In this document: piece after piece, positions 31,137 through 41,817 of the stretch
How positions within the stretch are numbered: the stretch's first letter is position 1
Layout of the letters: every line of letters starts with the position of its first letter
Assembly: GCA_905147135.1 (NCBI GenBank)
Contig: LR990067.1
Coordinates: 9,052,001-9,116,000 of the forward strand
Length of the DNA: 64,000 bases
Direction of reading: 5' to 3'
Source: Blastobasis lacticolella
Lineage: Eukaryota; Arthropoda; Insecta; Lepidoptera; Blastobasidae
The notes under the pieces: model-generated
What the model saw: the letters and a program-made list of their open reading frames with translations, nothing else
The model's database searches: none
What the model was told of the DNA's origin: nothing
Made by a program: the position numbers and the translations under genes

Positions 31137-31400
31137 TTGGCCGTGTGGTGTCCGGCAGAGTACAACAGCACCAACCCCTTACACTCGTAGGCGTCGTACG
31201 AGGCGACTAATGTTTTCGAGGCCAAAAAATGTAGTCTTCGTAGGCTGGAAAATGGGCAGCAGCTTTTTCCATTTCTAAATGTACTGCGATCTCCAACCCG
31301 CCTGCCAAACGTGGAGATTATGGCAATAAACTCCTCTTTTGTAGGGGAGGCCCTATGTCCTGTAGTGAATTGTTATAGGCTGTGATGATGATGATGATGA
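31137..31400 (+). mobile_element. Family F, copy 7 (plus strand)
   Basis: TTGGCCGTGTGGTGTCCGGC start, GTCGTACGAGGCGACTAATG, TGGAAAATGGGCAGCAGC and a clear (GATGAT)n tail at 31383-31400. Complete. Confidence 0.8.
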
Positions 31401-31581
31401 AGAACCATATAAACTGATATCACACCACGTCTTGTACAACATCAACCTGTATAAAGATCGTAAGGAAAAAAAGCAGGCGATCGAATGACTGGTATCGCCC
31501 ACAGCCCTCGCACTTTCGCAACAATACTAACATGAAACTCACACGTTTCTCACACTATACGTATTTGTCAGTACTGTGTGC

Positions 31582-32027
31582 TAGTGATGGGACTTAATAT
31601 TCGAATAATCCGACAAAAAATCGAATCATGATTCGAATTAACCCTTGATTCGAATTGACTGATGATTTGAACCATATCTACGAATAGATATGATGATTCG
31701 AATCAATACGAATAGCTATAAATAAATAAAATATGTCGTTGAATACTCAGATCTAATTGTGAATTAACTATACTTCTAAAAACGTTTTACGAGAACAACT
31801 TTGTTGAAAACGTAAAATACCTGAAGGAATACTATTGTCTCATCTGTAAGGTAAGATTGCCGCGCTATGAAAGATTCGAATCAAATAAATTGATTCGAAT
31901 CAGATCGTGGATTCGAATCAACTCGACAATTCGAATCAATTCGACAATTCGAATCAACATAAAATCTCATTCGAATCGAGTTTAGACGTCATCATTCGAA
32001 TCAAATGTGATTCGAGTCCCATCTCTA
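31582..32027. mobile_element. Non-autonomous hAT-like element H2
   Basis: TIRs TAGTGATGGGACT and AGTCCCATCTCTA. Flanks CTGTGTGC (31574-31581) and CTTTGTGC (32028-32035) are an 8-bp target duplication with one mismatch. The body carries 11 TTCGAA words, mostly ATTCGAATCA, clustered toward both ends, as expected for subterminal transposase-binding repeats. The short ORF at 31907-32149 (MDSNQLDNSNQ) is only a read-through of this repeat. Confidence 0.85.
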
Positions 32028-32244
32028 CTTTGTGCCAGTGGCTAAGTCCCACAAACTTATCTGTCCCGGTGTCCAAAAACGGAACTAAGCGTCGCCATTT
32101 GAAACGTCATGTCGGTTCCAACAACAGCGACGCTGGCACCGGACCTTAAGTTTGCACTTCACTATGTTTTTAACGACTACCGCCTATATGGCAAATATTT
32201 GTATAGAGTCAATAGTCACTTAGTCATAAGACGGATATTATTGA

Positions 32245-32402
32245 GCGTGACGTGTGAATCTGTGAATCTGTGTGTAGCATTAGCCCCCATACGGATGGAC
32301 TGATTTTTATAAGGTTTTCTTTATTTGAATAGGCACTTGTTTAATCGAGATGATTGTTAGCTTTGATTTATTAAAATCGGCGCAGTCGTTCAGGAAATAT
32401 AA
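32245..32402 (+). repeat. Dispersed repeat family U (diverged)
   Basis: ATACGGATGGACTGATTTTT, TTGTTAGCTTTGATTTATTA and AAAATCGGCGCAGTCGTTCA, in family order. Confidence 0.5.
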
Positions 32403-32409
32403 TAAAGAG

Positions 32410-32750
32410 AGTTGGCGGTCGAGCGGTTAGGATATTCGACTCGTAAGCGAAAGGTACTGAGTTTGAATCCCGCTGCGGCCACCAATGACTCTTTTCCGAG
32501 TTATGTACATCAGTTGAATGCTAACCGATGGTCTTACGGTGTGGAAAAGCATCGTGATGAAACCTGCACATTCAGGCGACTGAATGTGTAACCATGATCC
32601 AATCTGGCCAGATTCCCATGGTAGCAGGGTCACAGAGGTTATATGGCAATCGCTCCACTGTAATCACCTGATCTGCCAAATCCTTGATCATAGTCAGGGA
32701 CCCCGGACGCTCGTGCGCGAGAGCAAAACCGGGACATTAACGCCAAGATT
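32410..32750 (+). mobile_element. SINE family A, copy 7 (complete)
   Basis: AGTTGGCGGTCGAGCGGTTA head, CGACTCGTAAGCG, B-box variant GAGTTTGAATCCC, full body, TGCGCGAGAGCAAAACCGGG and ACATTAACGCCAAGAT end. The family's most complete plus-strand copy. Confidence 0.85.
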
Positions 32751-32918
32751 TTATTTCATTTTGACGTTTTGTGTTTATTATTAAACAAGGTTGTTACCGC
32801 TTACCAAAGAAGGAAGAGTTTCGCAAGTCGATACATAAGATCCTTTATTTATGTGTTTTCTTTTATTACTTTCAATTTCGTAAATATTGGGTAAGATTTA
32901 ATATAGATTTTTAGGATC

Positions 32919-32980
32919 GAGCGTTGGCGGCGTAACGTTCGATCCCGGCCATGCACCAATGACTTTTTCTGAGTCGGACA
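32919..32980 (+). mobile_element. SINE family A head fragment
   Basis: GAGCGTTGGCGGCGTAACGT, TCGATCCCGGCCATGCACCA, ATGACTTTTTCTGAGT. Internally deleted. Confidence 0.55.
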
Positions 32981-33063
32981 CTAAGGGTCCGTTTATACGT
33001 CGCCGCTTACAAATCGCGTATGCGTCGCCTAGTCACCGTGGAGCGTCCGAACAGTTACGGTAC

Positions 33064-33178
33064 CACCGATCTCCAATCGCAAGATACCACCCCTCTAAAA
33101 TGACGTAACAACATTCATTTCGGATATTCTGTGACGTCATTCCAGAGGGTGCTATCATGCGATTGGAGATCGGCGGTG
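33064..33178. mobile_element. 115-bp foldback MITE (P5)
   Basis: Left CACCGATCTCCAATCGCA and right TGCGATTGGAGATCGGCGGTG (one GC insertion). The arms continue through ACCCYCT...AATGACGT, leaving a loop of about 25 bp. No clear target duplication. Confidence 0.75.
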
Positions 33179-33185
33179 CAGGGCC

Positions 33186-33354
33186 TCGAGTCCGCAAATA
33201 TACAAATGGCTCGATCGAATTTTAATTGAATCTCAATCCCAGCTCAATGGCAGTTTGACACGTTTTTGGTATTCAGCTACAATTAAAACTGCTGTTGAGC
33301 AGCTACTGCGATCCAATTACAATTCGATCAATCCAAGTAAATTAGCGGACTCGA
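33186..33354 (+). mobile_element. MITE family P6
   Basis: TIRs TCGAGTCCGC and GCGGACTCGA. Inner symmetric blocks GCTCAATGGCAGTT and AACTGCTGTTGAGC flank GACACGTTTTTGGTATTCAG. 169 bp. Truncated relatives near 29.3 kb and (minus) 49.4 kb. Confidence 0.72.
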
Positions 33355-33430
33355 CATGATCCTGGGTCATGGTCAAAGCGGATGAACAGACAACCGGGAT
33401 ATTGACGCTAAGACTAATATTATAATGATG
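33355..33430 (+). mobile_element. SINE family A 3' end
   Basis: CATGATCCTGGGTCATGGTC, AAAGCGGA, ACAACCGGGATATTGACGCT, then ATGATGATG tail. It begins exactly where the P6 element ends. Confidence 0.6.
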
Positions 33431-34865
33431 ATGAAAACCCAAACCCTTTGGTCAAAGCCACCCGCGCATCACTAAACAATCTGTCAAACACCAATTTCAC
33501 AGCGCCGTCTAATTCCGTACCCATTTAACATGTGATTAGTGATGTGCCCGAGACCGGAACGCTGCGGACGTATTTACGAGGCATCTAATGCACCAAATTG
33601 TATTTTGCCTGTGAAGAGATCGCTTTGGGCAGCCCGTTATAGTCTACTGTTATATCTTGAGCGTTGACAGTGATTTGTCAACAGCACTTTTTTTTTCACA
33701 GCACGAAACGGTCGGCTGTTTTTGTTTTTGGCTCGGAGTGCTGGACGGTTTTTTCGGCGTTTTTTTCGTCGATAATCGATGATGTGAAAAAGTAGTGCAC
33801 TCCCAGTTGCGAATGGGTCGTGATGTTTAGTTAATCGAGTTAGATTTTTTGTTGGACACGTCCCCGTTTGGGTTTCTTGTCAAATGCCTCTGTTGGAAAC
33901 TTACAAACGTAGAATGAGAGGTTTTCAATTTCACAGTTAAAGAAACTAACGAGTTTTATCTCGTTGTAAATAGAATAAGACGAGGAATTAGCGTCGCTTT
34001 AAAAAAAACTAGTAACCAATATAGTGACAAATAACTAATTGGTTACAAGAAAGACTGACAAGGACTGACAAGGACAGATTATTCAATCAATATAGCCATA
34101 TCCTCACTTGATAATTTTTACCACTGTCAGTCAATGCCAACTTAACGTGGTCCTATTCAAGATGTAGTGAACATTTGTCCTTAGAGTCATACAGGAGGAG
34201 ATATCACTAAAGTTACGTCGTAAATTGAGTATAACTAGGCAATGTCACTAAATGATCATCAAAAAAATCCGTGGAAATTTGTTAGATTAAAATAAATCCA
34301 CACCGTCAATCATTCAATAATATTGGTTAGAAAATTTAAATTAGAAAAAATATAACCAGATAGTGTGAATCGGGGCGGGTCGTCGGATATCAAATGAATC
34401 GTTTTTAACAGAAGCATTAGTCGCGTCACTACAAGTTTTGGCGGCAAATTTTAATTCCATATCCGCTTCTGACGCCATGATTTACGCGCCAAAAAGACTT
34501 ACGGTAGGAAATAAATGCTCCATCATTAGCAGTGAGAGAATAAAAAATGGCGGGAATTAATATTTTTCAATAATACCGACCACACACCGCGATGTTTTCG
34601 GATTTAAATCCGGTGTGTAGTTTGTTGACTCGCACTCTTTAATGGCGTTATGCTTGTGTTATGGCGGCTGATGGGATGTTGCGCTCTCGGATTGTGTTAG
34701 TTGAGTGTTTATAGAGGTGGTTTACTACTGTTTTACTGTTGATTGGAGATGTTGGGTGGTGTTGCCACCATTTGGCTTTCAGGGCGGGTGTGTGGGTGTC
34801 TTGCCGCATCTACCTATACATTATTTAGCTTGTATGTAAATGTATAATGTAAAAAATAAATTTAA
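33431..34865. other. Unassigned stretch, possible unique DNA
   Basis: No repeat shared with the rest of the window. A TTTTTTTTTCACAG acceptor-like site at 33692-33702 has no open frame or donor that convinces me. T/G-rich after 34620. Confidence 0.35.
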
Positions 34866-34915
34866 ATAGGCGGACCCCGGGCCCCCGCGTGTTGCGCGGA
34901 AATGCAACCGGGATT
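34866..34915 (+). mobile_element. SINE family A tail scrap
   Basis: GGCGGACCCCGGGCCCCCGC and GCAACCGGGATTTATTATTA. Confidence 0.5.
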
Positions 34916-35825
34916 TATTATTATTATTTTGTAAAGTCAGCAACCCATTCATGTCGCAAATAGTTTTGGTTGCTTCAAAATATATAGAGTAGATTAAATA
35001 GATAGAATAGGGCTTAACTATCCACAAAAAAATAGGTACCCAGTGCTCCCATATACATATAAATTAACCTTTGTTTTGGTAAGCATTTAGTCCTTTTTTG
35101 GGTAAACAGTTTAATTTTATCCGAATAAAATTTATTCTATCGGACTTTGATTGAAAATACTGCTATTTTGGAGCTTCAGCTTATTACCTAATTTTTGTAT
35201 TGACTAAGAAATTATCCTTATTTGGGTTGTTTACGACGATATCTTTTACATTTTACAATACCTGTTGTTTCTTTATTAGCCGTTATTATCAACTACGTGT
35301 GACGCTCATAAACTACAATTTTACGATATTACTCAAATAAAATCGCTTACATAATCAAATAAGGAAGGAGATAACTTTAACGGTCCGCCTAAACGCGCCA
35401 TCATTAATTTGAAAAAGGAATTTGAGAAAGGAACGTCACAGAAAACTATTCCAATTAACTTTTTAATTACTTTCCGGGCGAAGAGAAAAAATTGTCAGCC
35501 AGCCAGTCCGCTGTATTGACAAATCGAATGCAGTAGGTCTGTTTTAGGGGCGATTTTACACGGTCTCCTCGGAGATAAGAAGACTAGAGATGGCCGGAGT
35601 TGGTTTTGGTCTCATTTTAATGTTGAGAGTGATTGGTATCTACAGAACGAAATTTAAACTATACATACAAGTTCCACTCAGATAAGTCTCTAAAAGTGCA
35701 AATTATCAATCTCGCTTTCCACCAGAAGAGTTGTGGTAAAATGCAAGAGCATTGATGAAAAAAGTAGCATTCCATCCCGGTGGCAATCGAGGTTGTGCGA
35801 AGGCCCGAGATCCGCCTAAACATTT
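34916..35825. other. Unassigned AT-rich stretch
   Basis: Nothing recognised beyond simple AT-rich runs. Confidence 0.4.
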
Positions 35826-35968
35826 ATTATTACAGCCCATAACAGTCCACAGCAGGACTTAGGGCCTCTCCCAAGAAAAGTTATTGCCATAATCTCCACG
35901 CTTGGCAGGCGGGTTGAAGATCGCAGTGTTATAATAACAATAGAAAATGCTGCCCATTTTGCAGCCTA
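35826..35968 (-). mobile_element. Family F, partial copy 8
   Basis: TTACAGCCCATAACAGTCCA, AGGACTTAGGGCCTCTCCCA, GATTATGG complement blocks. The 5' half is missing. Confidence 0.65.
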
Positions 35969-36796
35969 AAAAAATGAACACCAAATGCAACACCTACGAT
36001 ATTCACATCACCACTGCATAGTCAAAGACACATCGGTCTCAAAAACTTCGGCTTCAAAATCTTATCTTAAACTCACCGTAGACTCTAGAGATAAGTGCAG
36101 GCTTGACGGATAGGTCTTAATAGCACCTATTAATGGTGAGGTCTATCGAATAAATCAGTTTGAAGGGCCCGACAGTTTTGTCATAGGGCCCTTACGTTTG
36201 ATGCGAGTTTAAACGCTATAGATGAGTTTAATGTGGCCGCAATCATGTGACTTCGCTTCGATTACGTTTCGTGTTCGTAATCAGTCGCGAATACATATCT
36301 GTTTAAACTGACTTGTCTTATTTGGTGAACAAACAATTCCCAAAATCACGACTTGCCGTATCAATCACGCTAGGTATATTGCGTATAGATGTCGAGAATT
36401 ATATAAGAAACACATAGCATGTGAATTTCAACGAATACTGCTGCACATTATCCATTTAAATACATAATTTCCCTAACCAAATAAGACAAGTCAGTAGGGA
36501 TAGATTATAGTTAGTCCTTGATACTGATATGATCCTTGGGTATCCTCTTTCCTTTTCTTAAATACAGAGTATAATACAATCCCTATCTATGTATTTACGT
36601 ATGTATGCTTACATTTATAAAACTACGCAAAGCGGTTTTCAACAATAGATAGAGTGATTCAAGAAGGTGTGTTCGCAAGAAAAATGGGTAGGTAGGGATA
36701 AAGTATGTGTAGGGTAGGGATGGGGGTAGAACGCCACACGGGGGTATAAAATATTATCGCCTTATGTATGAAATATATCTTTCTGTTTGTAGATAT
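35969..36796. other. Unassigned stretch
   Basis: No clear repeat. 36600-36670 (GCGGTTTTCAACAATAGATA) recurs near 38.33 kb and may belong to a diverged family-U-like repeat. Confidence 0.35.
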
Positions 36797-37185
36797 GTCG
36801 CAGCCAAATGGTTAAATTAGCCGTTTCATTAAACGGCTAGCTTTCTAAGCAGTAATTTAATTGAAAATTTGCTAATTTCATTAACTTTGAAAGTAACGTC
36901 TAATGAACAATATTTACCATACTTTACGGAGCTCCTCCATGCATTGTCACAACATTAAATTAACTTAACCGCATTAAAACCTAAAGTTAACTATTATTAT
37001 TGTTTGAGGTTATTGTGGTAAGGTTAGCGTTGTAACAATGTATGAAGGAGCTCCGTAAGCTCGGGACAATACTGTTCTTTCAACATTACGTTAAAATCTC
37101 ATGCGATTGGCAAATTTTCAATTAAATAATTGCTCAAAAAACTAGCCGTTCAATTAACCGGCTAATTTAACCATCCGGCTGCGAC
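36797..37185. mobile_element. 389-bp palindromic foldback element (P1)
   Basis: Starts GTCGCAGCCAAATGGTTAAA and ends TTTAACCATCCGGCTGCGAC. AGATAT flanks both sides (36791-36796 and 37186-37191), a 6-bp target duplication. Symmetry extends inward through TAGCCGTT, AATTGAAAATTTGC and GGAGCTCC blocks to the centre near 36990. No ORF. Confidence 0.82.
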
Positions 37186-37455
37186 AGATATATCAGGTAA
37201 CTTCTCCTAAACGATTTTGATGCGGTTCCACAATCAGTTATGAGAATGTCTTTCCTAAGGTTGATAAGTATGATACATGCAAGAAAAGTCGAGAACACCC
37301 GTTCAGTTTATTACAAAGAAACTTTGTTAACAACTGAACCCATGAAATCAATGATAAGTAATCGCAAAAGTATATCAGAGAATTTTTAGTAACAGAGTTA
37401 CGTAATTAGAACAGATTTGAATCGCTATAGTTTTAGAAATTTCATTGGATTCGTA

Positions 37456-37706
37456 GAGCTCGTCTAGTCTAAAACGACGCGCTCCACTACTTAGTTAGTT
37501 GATTTCGATGTGTGAGTGCAAATATTGATAACGACACTTCATCTGTGTGGGAGCCAATGAACGACGCGTTCTCCTACGTTTGAATCTCACCAGCAACTGA
37601 ATGACCAATTACAACGGCATTTGTATATGTATTGCGTCCATATTTTAAACTTGCTTGTGTGCGTTAATGCGATAGTGGGGCGCGTCATTTTAAATTAGAC
37701 GAGCTC
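37456..37706 (+). mobile_element. MITE family G, copy 3
   Basis: GAGCTC ends, TA flanks (37454-37455 and 37707-37708), 251 bp. A few substitutions (AAAACGACGCGCTCCACTAC) relative to copies 1 and 4. Confidence 0.85.
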
Positions 37707-37708
37707 TA

Positions 37709-38014
37709 CCATTTTTGTCAAAAAAAATGGTGGCAAGCATTGACCCCTAAGAGACAGGGTTACATGGTTGCATAACACAGATCTGTTTTCTTACAATCGT
37801 CGGTAACTCTATACCTTTTTGAAGGAGAGGAGTGTGATTGATCATTCTATTGAACAGGTCCAGTGACAAACGAGCTGAATGCACCTGATGGAAAGCAGTA
37901 ACTTACATTTCAAGGCATTTCATCTTAGTCCTTACAGTGACAACACACCTGCAGTTCTGCATTTTTGATACCACTTATCATCAGGTATAAAAAATTGTTA
38001 CATTTCGTTCCTAA
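37709..38014. other. Mostly unassigned stretch
   Basis: 37849-37990 faintly recalls a family-C LINE tail (CACCTGATGGAAAGCAGTAA). Otherwise nothing. Confidence 0.3.
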
Positions 38015-38143
38015 ATTTTAGTTGTGCTCTTGCGTGTGAGAGCCCGGGATGCGCCTTGATCTGGGATTTGGCAGATCAGATAATTACAGTTGAGCGATTG
38101 CTATCTGACCTCCGTGACCCTGTAAACAGAGGAACCTGCCTGA
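38015..38143 (-). mobile_element. SINE family A, partial
   Basis: Complement of the 3' half: GTTGTGCTCTTGCGTG, GGGATTTGGCAGATCAGATA, CTGACCTCCGTGACCCTG, GAGGAACCTGCC. Confidence 0.7.
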
Positions 38144-38557
38144 GGTAACAAGACCCTTAATAAATAACAATATTTAAAAAATTAACACGTAAAAGCAATA
38201 TGAAAACATAGTACTCGTATAAAACAAAGTCGCTTCCCGCAGTCTGTCTCTATGAATCTATGTATGTACTTATCTATGTACCTACGCTTAGATCATTTAA
38301 ACTACGCAACAGATTTTAATGCGGTTTTCAACAATAGATGAAATAATTAATGAGGATAGTCTTATTTATTTGCTCTCATGTTTCTGCTACTGAATTTAGT
38401 CGACCGAATTTAGCTAAATGTAATAAGCGCATTACCCAGGTTACTCATGACTTGGAAATGTCTAACTCGTAACTTCCAAATAATTAGACAGCACCGCAAA
38501 CAATGTAAGAAACCCTCCCCTCTGCGCGGAGTTGAGAGGCCGACATTTTGACATTAA

Positions 38558-38573
38558 TTTGACAGCTGTCAAA
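38558..38573. repeat. 16-bp perfect palindrome
   Basis: TTTGACAGCTGTCAAA. Contains a CAGCTG E-box. The 12-bp core TGACAGCTGTCA recurs at 60544-60555. Confidence 0.6.
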
Positions 38574-38815
38574 GTGACGTCCGCCATGATTGATTACGGA
38601 TTTGCGGCTAGGCGAAGGTGTTCTAATGATTCGGCCACTGGTGTTGGATTTTTTGGGATCTAGGATCGTTTTGGCTTTTGGATTGTTATTAGGAAGGGGC
38701 TAAATTTTTTATTGTATTGAAAGGCGTGTTCATCATTAATCTTAGACCTATTTATAAATATTTTGTACATTTTTTTTTTTTTTTTTTGTTTTATGAATTT
38801 CAATAAACGAGGGAA

Positions 38816-38988
38816 ACTGGTCATCTTGGCGTTAATGTTCCTGATGTGCTTTTACGAGCGAGAGGCTGGTGTCCACATTGATCATGGTCCAGGGTTCGGG
38901 AGATCAGGTAATCACAGCGGAGTGACTGCTTGCGATCTGAGCTCCGTGACCCTGTTATCAAAAGAACCTGCCCATTTTGAATCATGAT
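38816..38988 (-). mobile_element. SINE family A, partial
   Basis: Complement blocks CATCTTGGCGTTAATGTTCC, GATCATGGTCCAGGGTTCGG and CTCCGTGACCCTGTTATCAA. The tRNA head is absent. Confidence 0.72.
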
Positions 38989-39108
38989 AATAATTCAAAT
39001 CAAGAGAAACTATTTTGTATTTTATATATTTTCTTCTCTGTCAGACTCTGACTCAGGTTCCGATAATTGAAGCTTGACTAGTGCTTTTCATTGCATTCTT
39101 CAATCACA

Positions 39109-39286
39109 ACGACCTGAGTGATTCAGTTGGTTAACAGTCTGCCACGCAGAAGTCCCGAATTCGATTCCCGGCCGAGCAAAAATTGAAATGATCAATTTTA
39201 ATAAATGAATCATTTTAAGTATGTAGGAGATTTTATCAGCTATCCTAACACCCATAACACAAGCTTTGCTTACTTTGGGGCTAGAG
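39109..39286 (+). mobile_element. SINE family B, copy
   Basis: ACGACCTGAGTGATTCAGTT, AACAGTCTGCCACGCAGAAG, CGAATTCGATTCCCGGCC (B-box variant), and a body ending TTTGCTTACTTTGGGGCTAG. Truncated before GATGGCG. Confidence 0.8.
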
Positions 39287-39299
39287 AGAGAGAAAAAAA

Positions 39300-39327
39300 A
39301 CAAGTACTGTTAGTGAATACGGGTCTG
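39300..39327 (-). mobile_element. MITE family M terminal scrap
   Basis: CAAGTACTGTTAGTGAATAC-GGG matches the family end. Confidence 0.45.
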
Positions 39328-39329
39328 AG

Positions 39330-39970
39330 ACGCTACAACACCACACAAGGATACTCATCAAAACAATTTGTCAAGTATAAAATGACAAAATTCACATACT
39401 TTATAGCGAGGATATCTCATGACACCCATCGTCAGCTTCATTCGAATCAATGGACAATCCATTAATAATGAGCAAATAGTCGAAAACACATAAAAAAATT
39501 ACAAAAAAAATGACTGTCCATAAAATATGGTTAATCCAAAGACGCAATGGACGCGAAGGAAGTCTCATATATCACGGATATATCAAGTAACAGGACTGGT
39601 ACACCCGCCGGGAAAAATGGATGAGTCTCATGATAAAGAATCAAACTTGTCACGTACTTTTAACTACATACAAAGTATACTATAATAGCTCTGATAGCCA
39701 AGCACCGGAGTATCTTTTTAGAAAATATCGCTAGTAAAATCAATATGAATAAGGCAGCATAGGTATGGTAACGAAAAGATGATGACGATGATGGTAACAG
39801 CTCGGTTTTTTTTTTAAATTGTGTGTGGAAAATTGAGTCCATACTCAAACTGTAGCCGGCTTTCAGCCTTGAAAATAGTCATAATGTTTCTAATAACTGA
39901 ACTGTTAACTTCACCTATATGATCTTTATTGATCGTATAAGGCGCTAATTAGCTAGACTCCATAATTAGT
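39330..39970. other. Unassigned stretch
   Basis: No repeat or coding signal recognised. Confidence 0.35.
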
Positions 39971-40190
39971 TCATCATCATCATCATCATCATCTTGGCGT
40001 TAAATCCAGGTTGCGCTCCCGCGCGACACGCGCGGGCCCGGAGTCTGCCTTCCTGCTTTTCTTAGTCCACTTTGCTCTGTTTTCAGCATCTTTAGTGTTG
40101 AGTCCGTTGGCACGCATGTCACTCTTAACGACGTCCAGCCATCGCGTCTTAAATAATTAATATTTAGCTCTGTCCCATAAACCCTGCACT
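39971..40190 (-). repeat. Dispersed repeat family Z with CAT/GAT-repeat end
   Basis: Opens (CAT)n at 39971-39993, then CTTGGCGTTAAATCCAGGTT, CGCGCGGGCCCGGAGTCTGC, CATCTTTAGTGTTGAGTCCG and TTGGCACGCATGTC. The first 70 bp resemble the SINE A tail; the rest differs. The GAT-repeat 3' end implies an RTE-dependent element. A diverged copy lies near 47.87-48.0 kb. Confidence 0.5.
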
Positions 40191-40480
40191 GTCTGTCCCG
40201 TTGCTTGGCAGGTGAGACACAGGTAAGCATTAAACGATCTAATATCTAATCCACTACGCCATGCGTCTGTACGCCACTGCGGTGGATCCAGAAATTAAGT
40301 CATCACTCACATCCGAGCTTTGTTGGTTTTTTTACGAATGCCACATGGGACGGTGTCATGCGGACGGCATAATTCAAGAAACAAATATCTCCAGAAATAA
40401 AGATTCTATATTGTTTCTTACAAGCAACTTTAGGCTAGAAAATACTTTATAATTGTACTAGTCAGGCGGTAAATAATTTG

Positions 40481-40632
40481 TAGGAATGGAACACGTTGCT
40501 TGCGAATTCTGAACGCCTTCATTGCTAAAGTGAATAGGCTCTAAACAGGCATGCTGCATCTTCGGCCGCATCGTCAATTACCACCAGGTGAGATGGCGGC
40601 CAAATGCCTGACTAGTCTTAATAAAAAAAAAC
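40481..40632 (+). mobile_element. LINE scrap, family E, copy 3
   Basis: GGAATGGAACACGTTGCTTG, CGCCTTCATTGCTAAAGTGA, CATCTTCGGCCGCATCGTCA, AGATGGCGGCCAAATGCC and an A-run. Decayed coding frame. Confidence 0.6.
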
Positions 40633-41817
40633 TACTAATGTAGGTACATCATCTGCTAGTTTCGGTCACACGCGTGCGTACATAATTAGGTAGGTATGAA
40701 CCAACATCATCGTTATCATCATCGTACATTTAAGTGCCTCCCCTGGTTCTGTGCTCTTGTCAATGAAGAAATCAGTGCACCAATCATTATATATGTTAAT
40801 TAAGTTACTTAAACGAGTAAAAATTATTTACAAAAATTATTAATTATTCCGAATGAGATTAAAGTTTGAAATAGATAATAATATTATTTTATTTTACATT
40901 TCTTTAAAATATCACACCGTAAGTACCTATACGAATATGGGTCTCGTCTGCTTTCAAGTTTTAATTAAAGTAAATTTGTGTTATATTTGTATAGGTATAT
41001 ATTTGCGTACCTACATAAATCTGCTTGTTATTAACTTTACAGTTTTTAATAGCAGTCGGAGTATTTTTCAGTTTTTCGAAGTTCCATTTCGAAGTTGGAA
41101 TTTTAAACAATTTTCTTTTCCAATAGACTAGATTCACATAAATCAAAATAAGCAGTAAATCCCATTTTGATTTCTGCGACTATCCTGATGCCTCACTCCG
41201 ACATGAACGCACCCAAACTCTTTTATAATCCTTATTTTGACAGCAAACTCTTCAATGGACAAGTAAAAAAACCGTAGTGCGACAGGGACGGCGCTCTGTG
41301 TGCGAACGAGACGCGCGATCCGTCTCGCTGGGTGGCGCGCTGAGTCACTGGTAGCGGGGGCTGTATGGCTGTTTGGATTACGTATTTTCGGGGTTCTGCA
41401 GGAAGTAGCCGTATGGTGAGCTGAAGAGTGGAATTGGATTAACCCCTTCCACATACGGTGACCTGCAGAGTGGAATTGGACCAACCCCTTTCACATACGG
41501 GATTTTTAATAGAATAACTGGCCAGGGGGGCGATACACGCGCTTTTACATCTCAAATTTGACATTTCTCTTGCCAAAAATCTGTATCAAAACGCCAAGTT
41601 TATATTCGATAATATACAACTGTCAAAGATAGTTGACAAAATATGTTTTGGCAATAGACATTGCAATGTCATTATTAATGGAGATATATGGCTAAAAAAA
41701 TGTCGAATTCAAGTTGTCACACCGCGAGAATTTCGCCCCAGGCATTTGACATCTCATCTGGTTGTGAAATGTCAAAAACAATCCTAGGCCACACTAATCC
41801 CTTCCCTATTACCGTAA
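40633..41817. other. Unassigned stretch
   Basis: AT-rich to 41140. 41270-41400 is GC-rich (GACGGCGCTCTGTGTGCG, CGTCTCGCTGGGTGGCGC). 41400-41500 holds two near-direct repeats of GTGGAATTGGA(TT/CC)AACCCCTT. No gene supported. Confidence 0.4.

Noticed and set aside
31907..32149. Asn/Gln-rich ORF (MDSNQLDNSNQFDNSNQ)
   Set aside because: Translation of the ATTCGAATCA repeats in the hAT-like element.
39281..39305. Minus-strand acceptor (TTTTTTCTCTCTCTCTAG)
   Set aside because: Produced by the junction of SINE B with a GA-rich run; the exon side is SINE sequence.
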